Shown: piece by piece, positions 44,126 through 52,661 of the stretch
How the letters are laid out: each line of letters opens with the position of its first letter
How positions within the stretch are numbered: the first letter of the stretch is position 1
Assembly: GCF_020400605.1 (NCBI RefSeq)
Contig: NZ_JAINRD010000010.1
Location: 185,411-249,410, forward strand
Direction of reading: 5' to 3'
DNA: 64,000 nt
DNA from: Streptomyces aculeolatus
GTDB taxonomy: Bacteria; Actinomycetota; Actinomycetes; Streptomycetales; Streptomycetaceae
The notes under the pieces: model-generated
What the model was told of the DNA's origin: nothing
Seen by the model: only the letters and a program-made list of their open reading frames with translations
Databases searched by the model: none
Translations under genes and position numbers: made by a program

Positions 44126-44907
44126 TCTCCGCCATGGCTCTGGCCGCGGCGACCGCCGGTACGCTGCCCTCCGTCGCGGCAACGCCCGCCGAACCCGCGA
44201 CGTCCTCCGTCGTCGCGTACGACGACACGTACTACCAGGACGCGCTCGGCAAGGAGGGCGCCGAGCTCAAGAGCGCCCTGCATACGATCATCAGCGACCA
44301 GACCAAGATCTCGTACAGCGAGGTCTGGGACGCGCTCAAGGAGACCGACGAGGACCCGCAGAACCCGGACAACGTCATCCTCCTCTACAGCGGTTACTCG
44401 CAGAGCAAGGACACCAACGGCGGCGACGCCGATGACTGGAACCGCGAGCACGTCTGGGCCAAGAGCCACGGCGACTTCGGTACGTCGACCGGCCCGGGCA
44501 CCGATGTGCACCACCTGCGCCCCACGGACGTGACGGTCAACAGCACCCGCGGGAACAAGGACTTCGACTACGGCGGCAGCCCGGTCGACCAGGCCCCGGA
44601 GAGCCTCACCGACGACGACTCCTTCGAGCCCCGCGACGAGGTCAAGGGCGACGTCGCCCGCATGATCCTCTACATGGCCGTCCGCTACGACGGCGACGAC
44701 GGCTTCGCCGACCTGGAGCCCAACGACCAGGTGAACAACGGCTCGTCGCCGGCCATCGGCAAGCTCTCGGTCCTCAAGGAGTGGAACAACGAGGACCCGC
44801 CGAGCGATTTCGAGAAGAACCGCAACCAGGTGATCTTCGACCAGGTCCAGCACAACCGGAACCCGTTCATCGACCACCCGGAGTGGGTCGACTCGATCTG
44901 GCCGTAA
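44092..44907 (+). CDS. Secreted endonuclease I-type nuclease
   Basis: A 271-aa exported nuclease. A signal peptide spans about residues 1-30 (ATLISAMALAAATAGTLPSVAA). The catalytic region REHVWAKSHG (118-127), DVHHLRP (138-144) and the Asn-rich VNSTRGNKDFDYG (149-161) match the bacterial endonuclease I family, with His and Asn residues for metal-assisted DNA cleavage. GTG at 44092 follows a purine-rich GAGAGAGG. It probably degrades extracellular DNA for nutrition or recycling. Confidence 0.9.
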   Translation: MDTSRIPRATLISAMALAAATAGTLPSVAATPAEPATSSVVAYDDTYYQDALGKEGAELKSALHTIISDQTKISYSEVWDALKETDEDPQNPDNVILLYSGYSQSKDTNGGDADDWNREHVWAKSHGDFGTSTGPGTDVHHLRPTDVTVNSTRGNKDFDYGGSPVDQAPESLTDDDSFEPRDEVKGDVARMILYMAVRYDGDDGFADLEPNDQVNNGSSPAIGKLSVLKEWNNEDPPSDFEKNRNQVIFDQVQHNRNPFIDHPEWVDSIWP

Positions 44908-44957
44908 CGATCCTCCAAGCCGTGACCGTGCGGTAGTGGGGCCCCGGCGGCACGCCA

Positions 44958-44990
44958 CACGCGCTGCTGCATGCCACCGGACAACTCGTG
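44958..44990 (-). pseudogene. ABC-ATPase signature relic
   Basis: Eleven consecutive minus-strand codons spell HELSGGMQQRV, the ABC signature with its preceding residues, exactly as in NitT/TauT and dipeptide importer ATPases. No Walker motifs or further similarity flank it in any frame, so it is the last trace of a deleted ABC transporter gene in the 164-bp gap between the nuclease and phosphatase genes. Confidence 0.5.
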
Positions 44991-45071
44991 CGGCCGTACG
45001 CCGCCGGGGCTCACACCGCAGCCTGACGCCCCGGGCCTCGGTGCCCGCAGCTGGACCGTGGCACCGGCGTA

Positions 45072-46322
45072 CTACAGGCGGACGATGATCAGGGCGATGT
45101 CGTCGCGGGCACCGCCGGCCACGCCGAGGCGGGCGAGGAGGGTGTCGGCGAGGCGTTCGGTGGCGACGGTGCCGTAGCGGGCGAGCGTGTCCGTCAGCCG
45201 GTGCAGGCCGGCGTCGATGTCTTCGCCGCGTCGCTCGATGAGCCCGTCCGTGTACAGGACGAGGGTGTCGCCGGTGCCGTAGGGCAGGCTGGCGTGGGGG
45301 CGCGGGATGTGCCGGGGGCGTGTGCCCAGCGGGGGGTCGGTGGACTTGTCCAGTAGATCGCAGGTGCCGTCGGGGTGCAGCAGGATCGGCGGGAGGTGGC
45401 CGGCGCTGCTGTAGGTGATCCGGCGGCTTTCCGGGTCGATGACGGCCTTGACGGCGGTGGTGGCCAGCGCCCCTTCCACGGCGTAGGAGTACAGGTCCAG
45501 GAGATCCAGCGCCTTTCCCGGTTCGCGCAGTGCCCGGACCCCGGCGGACAGTGCGCTGCGCAGCATGCCCATGGTGGCTGCGGCTTGAAGGCCGTGCCCG
45601 ACGACGTCGCCGACGGCGACGGCGAAGCCGTTGTCCGGGAGGTCGATCACGTCGTACCAGTCGCCGCACACGTTCAGGGAGCCGGAGGCGGGCAGGTAGC
45701 GCACCGCGATGTGCCGATGGTGTGCCAGGTCCGGTGAGCGGAGCATGGTCTCCTGCAAGGTCACGGCGACCTGCCGTTCCCTCGCGTGGGCACGGCGCAG
45801 CTCCTCGTTGAGCCGCTGCAGCTCGCGCGCCCGCACGTACAGCTCGGCGTCCATCGCCTCTCGTTCGCCGAGGGCGCGGCCCTGGTCGTCGTTGTCGTCC
45901 GGCTGAGCTGCGCGGGCCAGGATGAACGGGGTCACGTCCTCGACCCGGTGGATGATCCAGGCGACCTGCCCGTCCGGCCCGAGGACGGGGGTGTTGATCG
46001 GAGACCACCACCGCTCCTCGAACGTCCCCGGCTCGTCGGGGCGGGGGATGTCGTACTTCGTCAGCGCCATGGTGTCCGGCATCTTCGTGCGCAGGGTCCG
46101 GTGCAGCGAGGCGTCCAGGTCCTGCATCCCGGTGGCGTACGGGTCCGCCGGATTGCGGGGGAAGGCGTCGAACATGTACTTGCCGACCAGGTCTTCCCGG
46201 GTCCGGCCCGTGGCCTGCAGGTACGCCTCGTTGACATCGACGATCACCAGATCGGGGCCCAGCACCAGGTTCGGATTGGGCGCGGCCATGAACAGCGCCT
46301 TGTAGTCGATCTGCGAGGTCAC
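45072..46322 (-). CDS. PAS-PP2C (SpoIIE/RsbU-type) phosphatase
   Basis: A 416-aa serine phosphatase. An N-terminal PAS domain (about 8-130; NPNLVLGPDLVIVDVNEAYLQATG) is followed by a coiled segment (about 150-190) and a SpoIIE-type PP2C domain with metal-binding GDWYDV, GDVVGHG and, at the end, GGARDDIALIIV. Such proteins dephosphorylate anti-anti-sigma factors in response to a PAS-sensed signal. GTG at 46322 has GGAAAGGG upstream; a reading from 46370 is possible. It could feed into the stressosome module at 57-60 kb, but nothing here proves this. Confidence 0.9.
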   Translation of the reverse strand: MTSQIDYKALFMAAPNPNLVLGPDLVIVDVNEAYLQATGRTREDLVGKYMFDAFPRNPADPYATGMQDLDASLHRTLRTKMPDTMALTKYDIPRPDEPGTFEERWWSPINTPVLGPDGQVAWIIHRVEDVTPFILARAAQPDDNDDQGRALGEREAMDAELYVRARELQRLNEELRRAHARERQVAVTLQETMLRSPDLAHHRHIAVRYLPASGSLNVCGDWYDVIDLPDNGFAVAVGDVVGHGLQAAATMGMLRSALSAGVRALREPGKALDLLDLYSYAVEGALATTAVKAVIDPESRRITYSSAGHLPPILLHPDGTCDLLDKSTDPPLGTRPRHIPRPHASLPYGTGDTLVLYTDGLIERRGEDIDAGLHRLTDTLARYGTVATERLADTLLARLGVAGGARDDIALIIVRL

Positions 46323-46485
46323 AGGTCCGTACCAGCCCTTTCCACCCCCCGTAGATTGCCAGCAGGCCACCCTGCCGCCAATCTAGACCGGGCGCGATGA
46401 CCGCTCCCGCGGTGATCCGCCAAACGGACGCGGGCGGCGAGGCCGCCACGGGGCCCCGGCTCTCCGTTCACCCACTCGCCCCCCT

Positions 46486-46526
46486 TGTATTGATCACGAG
46501 CGTTGTCAACGGTCGTGATCAATACA
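46486..46526. repeat. 41-bp near-perfect palindrome, AT-rich for its setting
   Basis: Outer arms TGTATTGATCACGA (46486-46499) and TCGTGATCAATACA (46513-46526) are perfect 14-base complements. Inside, CGTTG-T-CAACG forms a second stem, with only one G-G mismatch between the two stems. It lies one base after the stop of the peptidase gene. It could be that gene's terminator, but it lacks a T-tract and is far richer in A/T than the other terminators here, so an operator or mobile-element end is also possible. Confidence 0.7.
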
Positions 46527-46527
46527 C

Positions 46528-48126
46528 CTAGGGGCACACGGCTGCGTCATCAGGGGGCGTGCCGTCGAGGAGGTAGGTGTCGACGGCCTCGGTGACGCAG
46601 CGGTTGTAGAGGTAGGACCCGTGGCCCTCGTCCTGCGCGGTCAGTAGGACGCCGACGTTCTCGCCCAGCTCCCTCGCCATGCGCTCGGCGCCCGCGTACG
46701 GCGTCGTCGGATCGCCGGTGTTGGCCACGACGAGGATGGGGGCGGCACCGTCCGCGCTGACGTCGAGCGTGGCGCGTTCCCCTTCGAAGGGCCAGTCGTA
46801 GCAGAGGTAGACGCCCCCGGACCAGGCCCTTCCGAAGACGGGCGAGGCTGCCTCGATCCGGTCGTTCATTTCCTCGGTCCGGCCGGATCCGGGGCGCACG
46901 TTGGAGTCGGCGCAGATGATGGCGACGTAGGCGGACGTGCCGTTGCCACCCGAGGCCGCGCCGCCGGCACCGGCACCGCGCCGGGTTCGGGAGCCCGGCG
47001 CGTGGTCGTACGCCTCCTCCATCAGCTTGCGGCCGGTGCCCCGCTCCATGACCTCGGTGAGCGCCTTCGCCAGCGGTCGGCGGCCGGCTTCGCCCTGGTC
47101 CAGGTAGTTCGCGATGGCGCGGGCGGCGAGGTCTCCGTCGAGTTCCTCCCCGCCGCCGGTGGGCGCGGGCGCCCTCTCGAGCCGGTCCAGCAGCGCGACG
47201 ACCCGCCGACCGGCCTGGGCGGGGTCGCTTCCGGTGGGGCAGTCGCCGTAGGCGTCCGCACAGTGTTCGGTGAAGCGGTCGAAGGCACGCTGGACGGCCC
47301 GGACCTGGCTGAGGTCCTCTTCTTGGCGGTCCAGGGTCGGGTCGACGGGTGCTTCGAGCACGAGGCGGCCCACGTTCTCGGGGAAGAGGTGGGCGTAGAC
47401 ACCGCCGAGCGCGGTGCCGTAGGAGACGCCGAAGAAGTGCAGCTTCTCGTCGCCGAGGAGGTAGCGCATCAGGTCCAGGTCGCGGGCCGTGTGCGAGGTG
47501 CCGACGTACGGCAGGAGCCGGCCGGAGTGCTTCTCGCAGGCTTCGCTTCCCTCGAACGACTCCTTCCCGCAGCTGACGGGAGCGGTCCGGCCGACGCCGC
47601 GCGGATCGAAACCGACCAGGTCGTAGCGCTCGCGCAGCGAGGCGTAATCATCGGCGTACCGCGGTAGTCCCACGACCCCGGACTGGCCGGGACCGCCGAA
47701 GTTGAACAGGAGCGATCCGATCCGCTGCTCCTCCGGTCCGGTGGCCCTTTGCCGGATCATCGCGACGTCGATCGTGTCGCGCCCGGGTCGGCGGTAGTCC
47801 AGCGGGACCTTCATCGTGGCGCACTCCCAGCCCTCTCCCGGTGCGTCACCGCTCCCCTGCGCCTCGGACGGCGGCGGGCAGGCCGACCAGTCGAGCCGCT
47901 GGCCGGAGGTGAAGGCCGCGGGAAGCCCGGGCGGTGGGTTCGCCGCCTTGCGTTCGACCCGGCGGCTCGCTTCACCCTCCTTCGACGGCGCGGACGAGTC
48001 CGAGCTCTCGATGAGGTCGCATCCGGCCCCCACGGACACGAAGACGGCGGCGAGCAGAACCGCCGTGGCCCGCCTCGTTCCGGCGAACCGGGCCGGACGC
48101 CCCGAGATCCAGCCCCGCGTACGCAT
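46528..48126 (-). CDS. Secreted lipoprotein S33-type peptidase (tripeptidyl aminopeptidase-like)
   Basis: A 532-aa alpha/beta hydrolase of the Streptomyces SlpD/SlpE/Tap type. A signal peptide ends in the lipobox VGAGC at Cys36, so it is membrane-anchored outside the cell. FNFGGPGQSG gives the oxyanion strand and Ser235 in GVSYGT the nucleophile; Asp in NTGDPTTPY and His in DEGHGSY complete the triad. The CxxDSNVRPG segment is typical of the C-terminal TAP-like domain. ATG at 48126 is chosen; earlier readings add residues before the signal. Likely role: release of short peptides from extracellular protein. Confidence 0.9.
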   Translation of the reverse strand: MRTRGWISGRPARFAGTRRATAVLLAAVFVSVGAGCDLIESSDSSAPSKEGEASRRVERKAANPPPGLPAAFTSGQRLDWSACPPPSEAQGSGDAPGEGWECATMKVPLDYRRPGRDTIDVAMIRQRATGPEEQRIGSLLFNFGGPGQSGVVGLPRYADDYASLRERYDLVGFDPRGVGRTAPVSCGKESFEGSEACEKHSGRLLPYVGTSHTARDLDLMRYLLGDEKLHFFGVSYGTALGGVYAHLFPENVGRLVLEAPVDPTLDRQEEDLSQVRAVQRAFDRFTEHCADAYGDCPTGSDPAQAGRRVVALLDRLERAPAPTGGGEELDGDLAARAIANYLDQGEAGRRPLAKALTEVMERGTGRKLMEEAYDHAPGSRTRRGAGAGGAASGGNGTSAYVAIICADSNVRPGSGRTEEMNDRIEAASPVFGRAWSGGVYLCYDWPFEGERATLDVSADGAAPILVVANTGDPTTPYAGAERMARELGENVGVLLTAQDEGHGSYLYNRCVTEAVDTYLLDGTPPDDAAVCP

Positions 48127-48391
48127 CCACGCCCCCTGCCCCCGCACAAACGTCCGATGGGGAACGAATCTACCGATCACCGATCTTCGACGGCAAATCA
48201 GTGGCTCTCCCTACGTCCGCGACGCGGGACACGATCAGCCGCGTGTTGCAGAACCAAGACAGAGTGACTGGTTACTCTTCGGGTGAAGCGGGGCATTCTC
48301 GGGCCGTGTCAGGCGAGTTCATGCATATGCTCGCAGGCCGCTGAAAGCAAGACCATAAGAGCCGGAACCCTGACTGAACCGGGGGTATGGG

Positions 48392-49636
48392 ATGCGGCGT
48401 GCTGGACCACACGGGCGCAGACGAAGGACATTGCGTGCGGCGGGGATTGCGACGGTGCTGCTTGCCGTCCTGGCGCCGGGTGTCGCGCAGAGCACACCGA
48501 CCGCCGATGCGGACTCCCGTATGACATCGGCGGGAGAAACGGAGCGCGCCGGCTCCGGTTCGCTGGCGGTCTTCGGGCCCGACACCGTGCCCGTGGGCAG
48601 GGGGAAGAAGGCCGGATACGTCACCTTCGGGGCCTCGGTGGACCGTAAGAAGAACGGGAAGTGCGACAACGGCAGCAAGGAGGAACGCTGCTGGGTGCCG
48701 TATGTGAAGCATCGGCGCGGCGCGTACCTCACCAAACGCAAGAAGATTGCCGGTGATGCGCTGCCCCGCCCCGGAAAGTGGGTGGAGAAGAAGGAGGTCG
48801 GCAAGAAGGAGAAGAAGCAGCCGAAGATCTGGTCGCCGAGCGTCGTCCGCCACAAGGGACGCTTCTACATGTTCTACACGGCGACGAAGAGGGGCACCAT
48901 CGGCGGTGACGACGACCGCGGACGCAAGTGCATCGGTGTCGCCGTCAGAAAGAAGAAGCAGAAGAAGGGGACGTACAGCTTCAAGGCGTACGACCGTCCG
49001 CTCGTGTGCCACAAGGGCGGCTGGGCCATCGACGCCGAGGCGTTCGTAAGGCCGAGCGACAACAGCGTTTATCTCGTGTACCGCGACGACAAGAAAGCCG
49101 CCACCGGAGATCAGACGGGCATCGTCGGGGTCCGCGTGCACGACGGCATGCGTAGGCACTCGAAGCCCACGAAGTTGCTCACCTCCAAGGACGTCACCTG
49201 GGAGAAGAGCAGGAAGAAGAAGAGCCACATCATCGAGAACCCCGCGATGGTCCGGGTCAAGGGCACCTGGTGGCTGTTCTACTCGGGCAACAGGTGGCAG
49301 TCCCCGAAATACGCGACCGGTATCGCGAACTGCGGCAACACCCCCCTGCCGAGCGGCGGGTGCAAGCCGTACCAGACGCACGACCGCCCCCACTTCGGCT
49401 ACAAGGGCCCCGGGGGCCTGAACAACTCACATCGGCCGCTGGCCGGACTGCCGGGAAACGAGATCGCGCCCGGCGCCATGGACGTGTTCCGCGCGCACCG
49501 CGGGAAGGGGCTGCGTGTCGTCTGGAACTACAAGATCAAGAGGGAGGGCCTTGAGCGGCGCAGCCGGCTCGGCAAACTGACGTTCAAGAAGGGCGAGTGG
49601 CGCGTGCCGAAGGTACGCCATTCCGACAACACATGA
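48392..49636 (+). CDS. Secreted lysine-rich GH43-like beta-propeller protein
   Basis: A 414-aa exported protein with an Arg-rich start and a hydrophobic signal core (about 18-33). The propeller repeats resemble glycoside hydrolase family 43: WSPSVVRHKGRFYMFYTA (147-164), IDAEAFVRPSDNSVYLVYRDD (213-233) and IENPAMVRVKGTWWLFYSG (281-299), with Asp214 and Glu282 at positions where GH43 enzymes place catalytic acids. It is unusually rich in Lys runs (KKK, KKEKK) for this genome, suggesting binding to an acidic polymer. It stands alone and its substrate is unknown. Confidence 0.75.
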   Translation: MRRAGPHGRRRRTLRAAGIATVLLAVLAPGVAQSTPTADADSRMTSAGETERAGSGSLAVFGPDTVPVGRGKKAGYVTFGASVDRKKNGKCDNGSKEERCWVPYVKHRRGAYLTKRKKIAGDALPRPGKWVEKKEVGKKEKKQPKIWSPSVVRHKGRFYMFYTATKRGTIGGDDDRGRKCIGVAVRKKKQKKGTYSFKAYDRPLVCHKGGWAIDAEAFVRPSDNSVYLVYRDDKKAATGDQTGIVGVRVHDGMRRHSKPTKLLTSKDVTWEKSRKKKSHIIENPAMVRVKGTWWLFYSGNRWQSPKYATGIANCGNTPLPSGGCKPYQTHDRPHFGYKGPGGLNNSHRPLAGLPGNEIAPGAMDVFRAHRGKGLRVVWNYKIKREGLERRSRLGKLTFKKGEWRVPKVRHSDNT

Positions 49637-50136
49637 ACTGCCGGCCACGTGGCGCGAAAGGCTCCGCAGGCACCCTGCCTCGCCGGACTTCGGTCTTCCT
49701 GAGTGACCGGACTCCCTGAACGAGGCCACCTGCTCGCCACGGATCGAAGCCGTGTCGCGGCCTCCTGCTCATACCCGCAGCCGAGCAGCACCGCCGACGC
49801 CGCCTACGGGACACCCGTCCCGGCGCATGCGGCCGTCCCGTGCAGCCCGACATCGCGGTCGCCCTGCCGCGCTGCCACCAGCCGATCGCCTTGCGTGCGA
49901 TGGACAGCCTCCGGTTTGACGGTGCCCACGTCCATCCCGCCCACCCGCCGTCGTACACAGGGATGACCAGGACGGCGTTCACCTCTTCGCGGCGGCGCGG
50001 AACGAAAGCAGCAGGATCAGCCCGTCGCCTAGCAGGACCTCGGCCACCTCCGCGCTACACTCCCGAGCAGAATGACCCTGTTTGTTCCTGTATGCCCTAA
50101 AAGCCGTCGCCGACACTACCTTGCATAGGGCGCTGA
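49637..50136. other. 500-bp gap with no recognisable gene
   Basis: Short open frames exist on both strands but none shows a ribosome site with sustained codon bias or a domain. Base composition is lower in GC towards the right end, just before the membrane-protein gene (CCTGTTTGTTCCTGTATGCC), which may be its promoter. It could contain the remains of decayed genes; I cannot identify any. Confidence 0.3.
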
Positions 50137-51651
50137 ATGACTGCCGTGACGCCGAGCACTGCCCAGGCATCTCTGGTCCGCCGAGGACCAGCGCTGAGCA
50201 GCAGGCTCCTGCCGGCGACGGTGGCGGTGACGTTCACGCTGGCACAGCTGGCCCTCGTACGCCCCGGGATGGGGCTCGGCTGGGACGAGACGGTGTACGT
50301 CAGCCAGATCAGCGGGCACGCCCCGGCGGCGTTCTTCAGCGCCCCGCGCGCCCGCGGCGTCTCGCTGCTGGTGGCGCCGATCGCGGGCTGGTCGTCGTCG
50401 ACTCCGCTGCTGCGGGTCTACCTCGCCGTCCTGTCCGGCATCGGGCTGTGGCTGGCCCTGCGCGCCTGGCGCGGTCTGGTCCCCGCGAAGGTGGTCGCCC
50501 TGAGCGGCGCCCTGTTCGCCTCGCTGTGGGTGACGCTCTTCTACGGCCCGCAGGCGATGCCCAACTACTGGGTGGCGATCGGGGCGCTGGCCGGTGTCGG
50601 CTGTTTCCTCAGCGCCCAGGCGGACCGGACCCGGCGCGCTCCGGTGTGGGGACTCGCGGCAGCCGGGGCGCTGATGGCGTTGATGAGGCCGATGGACGCG
50701 GCGTGGGTGGGCCTGCCCATGCTCATGGCAGCGCTCGCCGTCCGCCAGTGGCGGTACGGCCGGCTGCCGCTCGCCCTCGCGGCGGGACTCGCGGTCGGTG
50801 CGGCCGCATGGGTGATCGAGGCGTACACCGGTTACGGCGGCCTGGGCCGGCGGCTTCACGACGCCTCGCTCATCCAGGGCGGGCTGAGCTGGAACTTCGC
50901 CATCGACGACCAGATGCGCAGTCAGAGCGGGCGCAGTCTGTGCCGGCCGTGCACGGGCGGGATGCCGAATCCGGTGCTGTTCGCCTGGTGGCTCGTCTTT
51001 TCCGTGCTGGCCGCGGCCGGGCTGGCAGTGGCGGTCCGGGCACGGCGGGCCGTCGGGGCCACCGCGTTGCCGCTTGCCTGCGCGGCGGCGGCCGCGTTCC
51101 CGTACCTGTTCCTGATCGGCTACGCCGCTCCCCGGTTCCTGCTGCCGGCGTACGCCCTGCTGGCGATTCCGGTCGCCTGCGGCCTCGCCTCCCTGGTACG
51201 GGCCGCGCGGAGCGCTGCCTGGCGGGCGACTGCGGTGACGCTGGCCGCTGTCGCTCTCGCCGGGCATCTGGTGGTGCAGTTGGCCGTGCTGCACTCACTC
51301 GTCGGTCGCGCCACCGAAGGCCACCGCGACTGGGCCAGGACCGCCGGCGCGCTGAACCGCGCGGGGGTCCGGCCGCCGTGCCTGCTCACCGGTGACGAGG
51401 CAGCCGCGCCGCACATCCCGATCGCCTTCAGCGCCACCTGCTCGTCCGTCGACACCGACGGCCACAACGGCAACACCACTGTGGCGGCGCTGGTTCGTGA
51501 GGCGGGCCGGATCCCGGTAGCGGTGCTCACGACCCGTGCGGTGCCGCCGCCGGCCTTCGCCCGCAGCTGGCGGCTGATCCACGTCCACCGGCAGATCTAC
51601 GCGTACATCGGCCCGGCCGTCCAGAGGTCCAGCAGGGCCGGGGACGCTTGA
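50137..51651 (+). CDS. Multi-pass membrane protein, GT-C (ArnT/PMT-like) glycosyltransferase fold
   Basis: A 504-aa protein with about ten membrane helices. The first long loop carries GLGWDETVYVSQI (about 47-59), an acidic Asp-Glu pair as used by GT-C enzymes that transfer sugars from polyprenyl-phosphate carriers, followed by SAPRARGVSLLVAPI. The last 120 residues form a soluble extracytoplasmic domain with Cys residues (PPCLLTGDEAAAPHI and ATCSSVDTD). It probably modifies a cell-wall component; acceptor unknown. It stands alone. Confidence 0.75.
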   Translation: MTAVTPSTAQASLVRRGPALSSRLLPATVAVTFTLAQLALVRPGMGLGWDETVYVSQISGHAPAAFFSAPRARGVSLLVAPIAGWSSSTPLLRVYLAVLSGIGLWLALRAWRGLVPAKVVALSGALFASLWVTLFYGPQAMPNYWVAIGALAGVGCFLSAQADRTRRAPVWGLAAAGALMALMRPMDAAWVGLPMLMAALAVRQWRYGRLPLALAAGLAVGAAAWVIEAYTGYGGLGRRLHDASLIQGGLSWNFAIDDQMRSQSGRSLCRPCTGGMPNPVLFAWWLVFSVLAAAGLAVAVRARRAVGATALPLACAAAAAFPYLFLIGYAAPRFLLPAYALLAIPVACGLASLVRAARSAAWRATAVTLAAVALAGHLVVQLAVLHSLVGRATEGHRDWARTAGALNRAGVRPPCLLTGDEAAAPHIPIAFSATCSSVDTDGHNGNTTVAALVREAGRIPVAVLTTRAVPPPAFARSWRLIHVHRQIYAYIGPAVQRSSRAGDA

Positions 51652-51724
51652 TCAGGCGGCACCTTCCCCGCACCCGGCACACATGCGCACGGAGGTTGCC
51701 GTAGGCCGGGGTGGGTGCGCCGAT

Positions 51725-52063
51725 TCAGGCGTCGGACTTGGGGCGGCTTTCGGGGGCCTGCCGGTCCCGTTCTTCGTTGATGCGCTTGGCCTCGTCGAGC
51801 TGGTCTTCGAGGCTGATGATGCGGCAGGCGGCCTCGACGGGGGTGCCCTGGTCGACGAGTTCGCGGGCGCGGGCGGCGAGTCGCAGTTGGTGGCGGGAGT
51901 AGCGCCGGTGTCCGCCCGACGAGCGGAGGGGGGTGATGAGGCGGGCTTCTCCGAGGGCGCGGAGGAAGGCGGGGCTGGTTCCTAGTATCTCGGCGGCGCG
52001 CCCCATGGTGTAGGCGGGGTAGTCATCGTCGTCGAGACGGCCGAGCGGGTCTTCTTCGGTCAT
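51725..52063 (-). CDS. MerR-family small regulator
   Basis: A 112-aa protein. After an acidic N-terminus a MerR winged helix runs from about 18 to 75 (YTMGRAAEILGTSPAFLRALGEA, then TPLRSSGGHRRYSRHQL), followed by a short coiled-coil helix (EDQLDEAKRINEE). There is no ligand domain, as in HspR-like small MerR proteins. ATG at 52063 has AGAGG five bases before it. A strong hairpin sits in its leader. Confidence 0.9.
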   Translation of the reverse strand: MTEEDPLGRLDDDDYPAYTMGRAAEILGTSPAFLRALGEARLITPLRSSGGHRRYSRHQLRLAARARELVDQGTPVEAACRIISLEDQLDEAKRINEERDRQAPESRPKSDA

Positions 52064-52092
52064 GCACACCTCTGATAGGGAAACGCATCGAG

Positions 52093-52122
52093 GGGCCCTG
52101 GCGCCGAACGGCGCCAGGGCCC
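52093..52122 (-). promoter_or_regulatory. Hairpin in the MerR leader
   Basis: A perfect 13-bp stem (52093-52105 with 52110-52122) and a four-base loop lie 30 bp upstream of the MerR ATG, inside its probable leader RNA. No gene ends here in either direction, so an attenuator or a read-through barrier for the distant DoxX transcript is more likely than an ordinary terminator. Confidence 0.55.
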
Positions 52123-52613
52123 GAGGGGGTTTGCAACACCATCTGCCGGCTTACAGATGCCGGCGACTGTTATCCGCACTGCCGCCAGAGACGAGGCGGG
52201 GAGTGCGAGGATCGCGGATGTGTGACCGTGTGACCACCTTCCGTTCCGGGGCCTGCGGTACCCGGGCTGTTCACGATCTCGCCCGGGCGATCCTGATGGC
52301 GTCTGCTGCCTCCTTCTCATCTACTTGACTGTCGCTGCTTTCTTTCCTGCGGGCAGTTCGTCCTCTGCCACGCCTTCTCGATCTCTTGGCTACGAGTAGA
52401 AGACTACGACAGCCCGCCGCGGATGTCTACTTCGGCCGCAACAGATTTTCCAAGCGCGAGGCAGGCGGCTTCCGACAGCTCAGACATACGAAAGATTGCA
52501 AGCGCGCAGGCGTCTCAGGTATGAGAGGTGCACGGGTGTGGGGCTTGTCCTCTCACGGCTGCCCGACTGCGAGGGCTCGGCACCCACCGGTTGCCGTTGA
52601 CGCGCGTGACGTG

Positions 52614-52646
52614 CGGCGGGCCGGGCAGTAGGTGCCCGGCCCGCCG
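52614..52646 (-). terminator. DoxX terminator
   Basis: Arms of 14 bases (52614-52627 with 52633-52646) pair perfectly around a five-base loop, 15 bases beyond the DoxX stop codon. This is a strong GC terminator for the leftward DoxX transcript. Confidence 0.85.
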
Positions 52647-52661
52647 TGTCGGGGTGTGTGG

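Larger units (their letters stand above)
52064..52661. other. 598-bp gap: leader hairpin, terminator, no clear gene
   Basis: Between the MerR start and the DoxX stop I find no gene with both a start site and codon bias. It contains a hairpin at 52093-52122, an inverted repeat TCTCAGGTATGAGA at 52513-52526 that could be a regulator site, and the DoxX terminator at 52614-52646. The middle part (52,330-52,480) is relatively A/T-rich, as promoter regions here are; a minus-strand peptide ending EDELPAGKKAATVK is too short to call. Confidence 0.35.

Noticed and set aside
49584..49982. A 132-codon leftward frame in the 500-bp gap
   Set aside because: No ribosome site, irregular codon bias and no recognisable domain; it also overlaps the end of the GH43-like gene.
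52060..52320. An 86-codon leftward frame upstream of MerR
   Set aside because: It crosses the leader hairpin and the MerR start in another frame and its composition is not gene-like.
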